A stretch of DNA of 64,000 nt, taken from the NCBI GenBank assembly GCA_010909165.1, contig MU008161.1:186001-250000 (forward strand). Reading direction: 5' to 3'. This DNA is from Anthoceros angustus (lineage: Eukaryota; Streptophyta; Anthocerotopsida; Anthocerotales; Anthocerotaceae). Shown here one piece after another: positions 22,809 to 33,400 of this stretch. Below the pieces are notes generated by a model. That model made no database searches. It was not told where the DNA came from and saw nothing but the letters and a program-made list of their open reading frames with translations. Position 1 is the stretch's first letter, and each line of letters begins with the position of its first letter. Both the position numbers and the translations under genes were made by a program.

Positions 22809-24675
22809 ATGTCCCGGAGGGCCAGCAGGAGGCGGGAGGCGGAGAGCAGGCGGGAGCTGGCTCGAACAGTGCAGCGGTTGTCGGCCTTCACCACCGCCTT
22901 GGCTGCCTGCATCACTTTTTTTCAGCACCTCCGAACGATGTTTCGGGCGCTTTCGGCGGGGGCGGATCAGGAGAGTCCATCGATTCTGGCGGGGAGGCTG
23001 GCGGAGCATCACGTTGCGGGGACGTAAGGGTTGCGAGCACGACTGCTGTGTGTGGTGGAAATTTGTGGTGTTGATGTCGATCGTGTGATTGGTTGCCGTT
23101 GAAATTGACGTTCTTCTGTGGAATGATGGGGCAGGTATGCGAAGGTGTCTGGCGTGGAGGTTTATCAGGCACTTCGGATACCGGATTCAGGGCATAGAGG
23201 GCGCCGGGAGATTGATGCTGTGTTGCTGTCTAAGAGGTATTGTGAGCGCCTCCTGATGTGTAGTGATTAGGTTTTGATGCGCATTTGATTGAGGACAGCT
23301 AGCCAGCTTTGGTGTTTTCAGTAACTGAATCTCTGCCTTGTTAGATTTGGAATGGACTGCGGTTGTTGCATAATCATGAGCAGGGGGAGGTTCTCCGAGA
23401 TTGCATGGCATAATTGCACATGCGATAAGGTGCTTGACACCTGAGTGTGAATTAGGTCTATTTCCTCTGTTAATCAAAGGTTGACGTAAACCAGAGAGTG
23501 CTATCTTCTGGAGGTAAAAAACTGGTCTGGAACCATCACCCTCCACGATGATGGATCGTGGCTGCAGACACGCAGGGACGGATCAACACAGAGGTGTCCT
23601 AATGTGGTGGGTCTCGTCTGTGGTTGGGCGAGCTTCTTTTGCAAGTGGCGGGGAGAGGTCTCTTGCTGATTGTCAGGGGTGTAATCTTCAGGTGGAAGAA
23701 ACCAACTACAAGACTGCTCTGTTGGAGGACTACATTAGGAGAAGAGGCATTTCTTTACCTCCTGGCTTCATCCAAGCTAAGGTGGTTCTTGTGAACCGGA
23801 ATTGCAGGTAGAGGGTCTTCTCTAATCTGGATGATCGCCCCCACAACCTCTTGCAAGCTCAGTCAGGCATTCAGCTACGTTAGGTTTTACTTTGCAGTCG
23901 GCTGTTTTGGCTAGATTCTCAAATACTAGATTGTGTACAGGCCTGAACAAGCCATCATCATGCAGCCAGAGGTCCTGGTAGCCGAGAATTGGGAGGGTCT
24001 CCTGAAGCAGGAGTCAGCTGGTGGCATTCTCGGCTGGCTCAGAAGCATCTTGCCTGAAAGGAAGTCAGATAAACTGGATGAGCCCACTCTCAAAAAGCTG
24101 CATGCGATCCTTAGCACAGCTCCAACTTGGGACAAGTAATACAACTCAGAAAATCCTTCACCTTGCCTGCTGTGGCATGTGTCCTTTTCAGTTGATGGCT
24201 CAACTAGTACCATGTGTGCAGGCTTGAACTCGAAGGTGGACGAATCATGCATGGTGACTTTATACGCTTTCAAGGCCGCTCGGAGGACGAAGAGGCTGTG
24301 AAACGGGTGAAGAGAGCAACTGTGTGCAGCTTGACGATGGTCCACAGGCGGGGACTCCTGGCAAACTTCCTAGGTTGGCCACACACATGAAGCCGTTCGG
24401 CTTTCCTTGGTAGGCGTTGCTCAGTCCTCAATTATCTGAACTGCGTCTGCTCTGCAGGTCTGCTTTTGGGGTCTCCAAATCGTGTTCGGGTGACCGTCAC
24501 TTCACGGGATTACACAGGGGAAGGAACAACGTTATTTGGTCGGAAAATCAAGCAGCAGGAGACCTTTGAATATGTACTTTCCCCGGATCTACAAATAGTG
24601 TTCCAGCCTGCAGGCAAGGCAAGACCAGAGAACGTAAAGATAGGCTGTGTAAATAGCATGTCTCTGAGTACGTAG
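22809..24675 (+). CDS. multi-exon protein of unknown function
   Basis: Consistent splice borders support at least six exons: 22809-23022, 23136 to about 23237, a segment ending at 23810, 23941-24136, 24224-24391 and 24459-24675. The link between the second and third segments is not resolved. Readable parts include an Arg/Glu-rich N-terminus, a hydrophobic helix (TTALAACITFFQHL), the conserved-looking phrase YIRRRGISLPPGFIQAKVV, a WEGLLKQESAGGILGWLRS segment, a charged block around LELEGGRIMHGDFIRFQGR and a C-terminal beta-like part (NRVRVTVTSRDYTGEG) ending in stop at 24673-24675. The phase-compatible joins and normal codon use argue for a real gene. I recognise no domain. The length is roughly 300-350 residues. 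It shares its upstream region with psbR. Confidence 0.55.
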
Positions 24676-24941
24676 GATAGTAATGGATCTAGCTAGCCTA
24701 GCTACACCAGGTAGCTCAGGACCTGTGCACTTACCACGACCTGTGCCACCTGGGACTAGTCTCGGTCTCTCCGGAATTCTTCCACTCTTGCCTCCCTTCG
24801 GCGGGACGTGAATAAGAGTGTGCTAGCAGCATTTACCGTGTACATACATACACTCGAGACCTTTGCATTTAGCTCCTCTGTCCGTTTCACGTATCCGCGC
24901 GGTCATTGAGGGCGATAGAGAGGTATGGGAGGAAAAAAACT
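24676..24941. other. 3' flank of the unknown gene
   Basis: No coding signal was found. A 3' untranslated region is likely. Confidence 0.35.
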
Positions 24942-27219
24942 TTATATGCGTGGAAAGAATCATGGGTGTTTTAGGCGGTAAGCGAAAATCAGCGAGAACC
25001 GAGGGTACCACACAGACATATTTCTCATTTAAGAGGTCTGAAATATTTGCTGGTCGAGGACTTTAAATTGTAGTGCAGAAGACGCGGGAAGGCTCTACAA
25101 CAACAACAATAACAATTTTATTTATGTCCGCTAAAGATGGAAGGACCATCATTATCATTGAGTTACTCCTCCAAGTCAAAAAAACTTTGGAATCTATCTA
25201 ACTTTAAACTTACTTTATTCTTGGACTCTGCCCCATACAAGACATACGGAATACTGTTCTCGTCACGGGCTCTCGTATGTGTAACATATTCTTTTTTTGC
25301 TATAATGTACTCAAATATGCCGCAGCATCTTCATGATTCCTTCATATAATACACGTATAATATGCGCCACATCAGCCTCAGTAGGGTCTTACACGGGCAA
25401 AAAACTTTTGGCAAAAAACTTTTATCACACACTTTTGGCTTAGTGTTCCCATTGTGTCATGCAGAAGTTTTGTTCTTTGGGGTTTTAAGATTACGATCAC
25501 CACATACACATGTTTACACGTTTATTTCAACAAGTTTGGCCTGCGTGCAAGCTTCGCTCTCGCATGCTGGCTTCACTCTCACATGCTCTCGCATGCTGGC
25601 TTCACTCTCTCATGCTCTCGCATGCTGGCTTCACTCTCGCATGCTCTCGCATGCTGGCTTCACTCTCGCAAGAAGGCTTCGCTCTCGCTTGTTGGCTTCG
25701 CTCTCGCGTGACAGTGGCTACAACATGCACCTAAGGCTTGTACATCGTGCAACATAAGAGGCTCAGCCTGGGCACAGGTTTAGGGTTCCTGTCTCATTTC
25801 TCGTCACTCTCCTTCATCACATAGCATCTAATGGCCTAGAGAAGGCATCCAGGCCACTCTAGGCAACCTTCATTCCTTGTCCAGGCCATCAAAAGCATGT
25901 AGTGGCTAGCGCAACCCTAACCACAAGTGGGCAAGAGAAAAAAACATTTGAGTGCATATCGACAGCGAGATCGATTTGCAGGTAGTAGTGGCCGGATGTG
26001 GTCATCTGTGACATAAATAAGCCATATATGGCAGGACTATTTCTTTGAGTACAAAACGCGTTTTCCCATCGGTACTCGATGAACATTAAGGTTGCAAGTA
26101 TGGCCTATATGCGTGGAAAGAATCATGGGTGTTTTAGGCGGTAAGCGAAAATCAGCGAGAACCGAGGGTACCACACAGACATATTTCTCATTTAAGAGGT
26201 CTGAAATATTTGCTGGTCGAGGACTTTAAATTGTAGTGCAGAAGACGCGGGAAGGCTCTACAACAACAACAATAACAATTTTATTTATTTATGTCCGCTA
26301 AAGATGGAAGGACCATCATTATCATTGAGTTACTCCTCCAAGTCAAAAAACTTTGGAATCTATCTAACTTTAAACTTACTTTATTCTTGGACTCGCCCAC
26401 AAGACATACGGAATAATCTTGTCGTCACGGGCTCTCGTATGTGTAACATATTCTTTTTTTGCTATAATGTACTCAAATATGCCGCAGCATCTTCATGATT
26501 CCTTCATATAATACACGTATAATATGCGCCACATCAGCCTCAGTAGGGTCTTACACGGGCAAAAAACTTTTGGCAAAAAACTTTTATCACACACTTTTGG
26601 CTTAGTGTTCCCATTGTGTCATGCAGAAGTTTTGTTCTTTGGGGTTTTAAGATTACGATCACCACATACACATGTTTACACGTTTATTTCAACAAGTTTG
26701 GCCTGCGTGCAAGCTTGGCTCGCATCTTGGCTTCACTCACATGCTCATGCGGCTTCACTCTCATGCTCTCGCATGGCTTCACTCTCGCATGCTCGCATGC
26801 CGCTTCACTCGCAAGAAGGCTCTCGCTTGTTGGCTTCGCTCTCGTGATGTGGCTACAACATGCACCTAAGGCTTGTCAGCAACATAAGAGGCTCACCGGG
26901 CACAGTTTAGGGTTCCTGTCTCATTTCTCGTCACTCTCCTTCATCACATAGCATCTAATGGCCTAGAGAAGGCATCCAGGCCACTCTAGGCAACCTTCAT
27001 TCCTTGTCCGGGGCCATCAAAAGCATGTAGTGGCTAGCGCAACCTACAAGTGGGCAAGAGAAAAAACATTTGAGTGCATATCGACAGACGAGATTGTCAA
27101 GGTAAGCCAGATGTCATCATCAGACATAAATAAGCCATATATGGCAGGACTATTTCTTTGAGTACAAAACGCGTTTTCCCATCGGTACTCGATGAACATT
27201 AAGGTTGCAAGTATGGCCT
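24942..27219. repeat. tandem duplication of about 1.15 kb
   Basis: Copy one is 24942-26104 and copy two 26107-27219. Both open with tatatgcgtggaaagaatca and end with gaacattaaggttgcaag. The copies are collinear and mostly identical in AT-rich parts. Copy two has lost several short blocks around CTG, CAG and GC-rich words (for example gctcagcctgggcacagg against gctcaccgggcacag). Neither copy carries a plausible gene. Confidence 0.85.
25553..25712. repeat. minisatellite of CTCGCATGCTGGCTTCACT-type units
   Basis: The unit ctcgcatgctggcttcact is repeated four times in about 130 bp with variable spacers, followed by diverged units (ctcgcaagaaggcttcgct, ctcgcttgttggcttcgct). In the duplicate copy at about 26718-26850 the array is shorter and its units are truncated. 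Confidence 0.8.
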
Positions 27220-29075
27220 ATGTCGTACGAGGTAGGCACTTGCATTCATATGAGCACTTCCTTAACAGACAACTAAGCAAAACAAATTTAATATGCAAAT
27301 ATAGGTGCAAACCAATAACAATAGAAGAGAGTAGCTCGCATATCATGGGACAAACACACTCTTCCCACAAGAACAACATGCAAATTTCTTACACATCGCT
27401 CTCAGAGTCATAGCTTTGGCCTCCTCACAACACTCTTGCATTGCATATCTAGAGACAAGCTACAATTTGAGCTTGAGCTTGTCCCATGTGAAAGGGTCTA
27501 TATATTCTAGCCCTTGGCATCGGCATATTCCTAAGATATCCTATTGGCATTAGCATATTCCGGAAATATCCTAAGAATACACTATAATATGCAAGAAATA
27601 TGCTAAAGTATATTACTTGTGCTTATCCATTTAGCTATTACTAACCATGTTTAATTAAAACTAATTAATAGCTTAATTAACATAAGTGCTTCAGAATAAT
27701 TAATATTAATTACTTATTTAATGTCAAGTAATTAGCTCAATTAATGCTAATCAAACACCAAACCCAAGTGCATAGATTAGTGTCACCGGCATGACAACTA
27801 TGAAGCTACGTCATCACAACACAACCTCTTCACATCTTCCGGATGGTCAGAAGGGACATTGACCGCGCACTATTCCTAACCGTGCGATACTCGTTTCTAG
27901 ATTCTTGCCCCGGGAGCACGGCTGATGTCCCTGGCTCGTCCCGCCGCTGCCATCGATGCTCTGTTCTCTCCACCCGTGACCGATTCCGCAGGGACTAGGG
28001 GCATTGGTCGTTAACAACATGTATAAAATTAAAGACACCCTTCATGCAATACTTGTACAGGCAGTAAATAGCCCCGGCTGCATCAAAACCTTGCGGTTAA
28101 CCACCCCTAAGGTGCTTAATCGTAAAGGTAACTAACTTCAAGGGCTAGTCCCCTTTGGCCTGGTGCCCTCCTCAAGTTTGCCCTTTTTTTTTTTTTGGTC
28201 TCGGATAGATAGAAGTTTCTATTTATTTATTTATTTTAAATAAAATATTTGTTTCCCAATTAATTTCACAGTCAACCACCTTGGGATGATTTAGGACCAG
28301 ATAGGGTGCAAGTTAATATTATTTCAAATCATTCATATTCCTTCTTCCTCTCCTTTCTTTGCATATAGAGATAGCTCACAAATAGGTGCGAAAATCAGGA
28401 ACCATGCAACACATATGAAAACTGTGCGACACTAATAAAGTTATCAGCCCAATAGCGGTGCGGAAGTTATGTGCTTTGATTCTTCGTCCATCCCGGTGTC
28501 CCAACGGATGATGATGTGGCACTCTTGATCGGACAAGCCAGCATTAATAGCCATCGGTATCGATTTGCAAGCGTTAGAAGCATGCAAACAAATGCGATGT
28601 CAACAGATGAAATACTGAAAGCAAATTTCTCGTCTTTAGGTCTCGCAACTTAGAGTACTTGGCCCGATTCCGGCCAAGCAATTGCGGAAAATCATAGTGT
28701 GCGTTTTACTGAGTCAAAAAATTTAGAAAGTTACTTTTTGGATATGTCTCTTCAGTTTCTATTGAAGTACCAAACATCAACCAAAATTTGTATAAACTAC
28801 GTATACGAGCTTGTATGAAACCCTAAGACCAGAGTTCGGAATTGCAAACTGCTCTCCCGAACAGTTGGGCATCTAGACAGGATATCACGATGATGTCCCG
28901 GACACAATTGCTGGGCATGCGGACAACAATTGGCGGCTACTGGACAAATGGCTAGTGGACTGGACAAGCTCATAATGCATCTAGACAAAAGGGTGGTGGC
29001 CAGACAACAAACCTTACATAACAAACAGAGTCTTTGCCCGACACTTCTTCTAGCTATGGCGACAAAAGCAGCCCC
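27220..29075. other. AT-rich intergenic sequence
   Basis: No conserved frame was found. A T-run (28184-28197) followed by ATTT-type repeats (28218-28240) occurs, and the stretch 27580-27760 is very AT-rich with repeated taattaa words. The frames near 28800-29160 have no recognisable content. Confidence 0.45.
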
Positions 29076-29654
29076 TCACTTGGAGCCAATCTTGCAAATA
29101 GCAGCCGCTATGGTACTTGACTTCGTGAGCCTCCTAGCGCCTTCTTTCCACCGCAACTGAGCTCTCAATGCCAACTTTTGTGCAAGAGCTTCCTTCCTCC
29201 TAGCCCTTTTGTCTACGATTTCAATCTCCTTTTCATGGGCTTTTGCTAATGTTTCCTCTGCTTTCCGTTTTGCAACTTCAATCTTCTTTTGTTCAATTGC
29301 AGCTTGCCTTTCTAACCTTTCTGCTGCTTTTCTTACTGCAGATGCCTCCCTTTCAGACATCTCCATCTCCTTTGCTCTCTCTACCAAGATGAATGCCTCG
29401 TTAGACAAAATGAGTTGAAAATTGGATTCAAGACGAGGAAGTCTTCCTTCACTAAATTTGGGTTTATGAAGATGTGTGGAGAAGGCGGGAAAACTTGAGC
29501 AGCAAAGAGGGCTTCTGTGCTCAATTTTGAGTAGGACTTTAAGAGGCAGGCTGACATTCATTGATGGTGGTGTGGAGTTGATAAACCACTCTGGGTAACA
29601 CCCGTAGGACATTAAATTCCTGTATCTTAAGATAGCCAAAATTGAGTTTCCCAA
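29076..29654 (-). CDS. unrecognised coiled-coil ORF
   Basis: The frame encodes 192 residues. Residues 85-165 are strongly biased to Glu, Lys, Arg and Ala in a heptad-like pattern (for example REASAVRKAAERLERQAA), consistent with a long coiled coil. The N-terminal third has mixed composition and may not be coding. No domain is identified. It could be a terminal exon, a gene fragment or part of a transposon-encoded protein. Flanking sequence gives no further exon. Confidence 0.3.
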   Translation of the reverse strand: MGNSILAILRYRNLMSYGCYPEWFINSTPPSMNVSLPLKVLLKIEHRSPLCCSSFPAFSTHLHKPKFSEGRLPRLESNFQLILSNEAFILVERAKEMEMSEREASAVRKAAERLERQAAIEQKKIEVAKRKAEETLAKAHEKEIEIVDKRARRKEALAQKLALRAQLRWKEGARRLTKSSTIAAAICKIGSK

Positions 29655-30438
29655 TGTTGTCTGGATGTGGAGATATCCAAATTAGACTAGAAAATAGTTG
29701 TTGTCTAGATGTGGAGATAACCCAAATTAGACTAGAAAATAGTATCTTAGGTGATTTGATGTGGTGGATCTAAATCTATCATGACCAAAGATATTTAACT
29801 TTATATAGCAATACTTATGGTGTAAGGAACGCTAGAGTTTCTTTAAAGCCGATTCTTATTATGTCCAAGTTACGGGCCGTGGGGGTCCGTCCGGAATCGG
29901 GCCAAGTACCTACTCTATAGCTTCATCAGGAATTTGATCTTTGAAGGCTGTCCAAATGACCTCAGGAAGCCATAAGCTGGCAAACGTAAATCCCGAGTCA
30001 ACGGTGCCGGGCGGGCGGCCTGCTGGTGTAGATTTGGCTGTGGGCGATCTCCGTGCCAGGCGAGATGCAAGAACACGCTGGGCTGTGCCCAATTCTTTTC
30101 GTATGGGACGTGAGACTAAGCACAGACTTCAATCGAGCACCACCAACCGGCCCTCACTGTGCCCGTCCCGATTTACGAGGTGGGCACACCAATGTCCGCT
30201 CGTGGAGTGTGCCAAGGTGTGTGTTTCAGCTGCCCGCCACTGCGTTGCAGTGTCTGCGACGGCTTCTACTTCAGGGATCCATGAGTATGGATTCAGCATG
30301 AGAAAAGGATGAGTCTCCAAATGCCTCCAACCAGGTGCCTCGGTCCTCAGTGCGATCCTGTGTCCGCCAAGGGGCTGGGGGGGTCCAAGGTGCCCTTCGC
30401 CCTCAGCAGCCTATCCACGGCTCTGCTGGTGGATTCCT
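29655..30438. other. upstream region of the PPR gene
   Basis: The first half is AT-rich and contains a short duplication (gttgtctggatgtggagata at 29656 and gttgtctagatgtggagata at 29699). The second half, 29880-30300, is GC-rich. A plus-strand frame at 30309-30491 overlaps the PPR start in another frame and is not called. Confidence 0.4.
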
Positions 30439-33400
30439 GTGACATGCCTCCCGCTTGCGCGTCTACAACAACTTCTGGAAGGAGAAGGTAATCAGTTGTT
30501 TGATGCCAGTTGGACTTGTGGAAGATTTATACCGGGCATGAAATTGGCTTATGTGGATTTATGCACTTTGACAAGTCTTGATATTGCAGCCACACTGAAG
30601 TATTTGCACCTGTACCTTTGTAGGCAAGGAATGCTTTCACCGAATGCTGGTGAATTAGAGAGATTTTGCAACGAGGGTCACCTCGCTAAGGCAATGCTTT
30701 CCCTGCTCCATCTCGGTCAGCAAGGGGTTGTGCCTTCGGTGGACGTGTATAAGAAACTGTTGCACGCTTGCATGAAAAAGCGATCTCGCTACGAGGCCCG
30801 GCAGATGTATGCTCATTTGGTAGAGCATGGGCTGGAATTGGACGAGCGTTTGGGTGACCTTGTCGTTACCACACTTGTCAAATGTGGGAACCTGGCTGAT
30901 GGTCTTCAGCTATTCCGCAGACTGTCCCACAGAACAGTGTTTTCTTGGACAGCCATCATCTCAGGGTACATCAATGCTGGACTTTGTCGGGAGGCTCTCT
31001 CATGCTACGAGCTGATGAAAGGAGAGGATGTGCAGCCTGACAAATATACCTTTGTCAGCTTACTCAAGGCTTGTGGCAGGTTACAAGACCTGGAGGAGGC
31101 CAAGCGCATTCACGCCCATGTTGTGCGATGTGGGTTAGAATCAGATGCGTTTGTTGGGAACACTTTGATAAGTATGTATGCAAAATGTGGGAGCGTAACT
31201 CATGCTAGACAGGTGTTTGACAGATTGTTGCACCGTGATGTTGTTTCATGGAATGCTATGCTTGGAGCGTATGTCCAGGGGGATCAGGGAGAACTGGCCC
31301 TGCACATTTTTGAGCAAATGCGGGTAGGTGGTGTCAGGCCAGATTCCTTAACTTTTGTCAGTGCTCTCCTAGCATGTAGCACCCTTGCAGACAAGGATGA
31401 AAGTGTACTTGTGGATGGGCAAAACATCCAAATAAGACTCTTGCAGAAAGGCAAGGAATTCCATGTTGAAGCTGCTCAGAGGGGTTTTGGAACGGATATG
31501 TCTGTTGGTCGCACTTTATTCGGTATGTATGTCAAGTGTGGGAGCATCAAGGATGCTCGGCATATGTTTGACAGATTGCCAGATCGAAATGTAGTGTCAT
31601 GGAATGCTATGATCAGAGCATATGATCAGAATCACCAAGGAGAAGAAGCCCTGGATATCTATAAACAAATGCAAGAGGCAGGTTGCAATCCTGAACCTCG
31701 AACTTTTGTGAGCACTCTTCAAGCATGTGGCCTCCTTGCAGAAAAGGAAGAGGGTGTGCTTATAGATAGTCAGCACGTCAAATTGGTGGCCCTGCAGAAA
31801 GGCAAGGACATGCACGCAAAAGCTGCTAGAAGGGGGTTTGAATCAGATATTTTTGTCTGCAACACTTTGGTTAGTATGTATGCAAAATGTGGGAGCATAA
31901 AGGATGCACAGCATTTTTTTGAAAGATTGTCTGACCGTGATGTTGTTACATGGAATGCAATGATTGCAGCATTGGCTCAGCACGACCTAGCAGCACAAGC
32001 TTTGCAGACATATGAGCAAATGAGCATGGGGTTTGGCAATCAAAATGCTCGGACTTTTGTCAGTGCTCTCCAAGCATGTGGCAATCTTGCAGAAAAGGAG
32101 GAAGGTTTTCTTTTGCATGGGCAAAATATCAAATTGGAATCATTGCTGAAGGGGAAGGTAATACATATGGAGGCTGCTGAAAAAGGTTTTAACTCTGATG
32201 CCTTTGTTGCTAGCTCTCTGGTCAGTATGTATGCAAAATGCAGAAGCATCAGTGATGCAGAACAGGTATTCAACAACTTGCTGCAGCGGGATGTTGCCCT
32301 ATGGACTGCAATGCTCGCAGCATACACTCATCAGAACGATGGGGAAAGCGCCTTGCAGATGTTTAGAGAAATGCAAGTGCAAGGTGTCTGGCCAGAGGCG
32401 CGGACCTTTGTCTGTGCCCTACAAGCTTGTGTTGTTCTTGCAGAAAAGGAGGAACCGGTCCTGGTAGATGGACAGTATGTTCACTCTGAGTCGTTGCAAA
32501 GGGGAAAGGAGATACATGATCAAGCTGTGAAAAGGGGGTTTGGATCAGATACGTGTGTGGCATGTGGGTTGATTAGTATGTATTCTAGGTGTGGTAGTTT
32601 GCGGGATGCAGTACAAGTATTTGACCAGGTGTCTGACCGAGATGTCACCTTGTGGAATGCAATATTGTCCATCTATATTCAGCATAACGAAGAAGAAGTG
32701 GCCTTGCAGCTCTACAGGCAAATGCAAGAGGAAGGCGTCAGACCTGATAGCCGCACCACTGTCTGTGCACTTGAGGCATGTCGTATCCTTGCAGACAAGG
32801 AGGAAAGCCTCCTCCTGGAGGGCCGACATGTGAAAGTGGAGTCACTGCGAATGGGAAAGGAATTACATCACGATGCTGCTGTGGGAGGTTTTGAGTCAGA
32901 TATGTTTGTAGGTAGCACGCTGGTTAGCTTGTATGGAAAGTGTGGGAGCCTGGCTGATGTGCAGCATGTGTTCAGCAAATTGTCCCAGGGTGATGTTGTC
33001 GCATGGACTGCAATGGTTGCAGCGTACGCTCAGCAGGACAAAGGGGAAAAGGCTTTGGAAGTCTTTTGGGAAATGCAGGTGGCAGGCGTCACACCAAATG
33101 CTTGGTCTTTTGTTAGTGCTCTTCGAGCATGTGGCTCTATAGCTGGAAAAGAAGAAAGTAGATTTGTGGATGGGCAGAATCTAAAGTTGGAGTCCCTGCG
33201 ATTGGGAAAGAAGGTGCATGCAGAAGCGCTTGAGAGGGGATTCCAATCAGATTTTTTGTGTCAGGTCTCGATTAGCATGTATGCAAAGTGTGGAAGTGTC
33301 ACCGATGCACAAATAGTGTTTGACAGGATGCCTAACCGCGATGTGCTGTCATGGGATATGTTAATTGCAGCATATGTCCAACAGGAGCAAGCTGAAATGG

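Noticed and set aside
25500-25760. Long plus-strand frames through the minisatellite
   Set aside because: All three frames are open only because the repeat unit lacks stops, and the translations are repetitive Ser/His/Leu with no counterpart.
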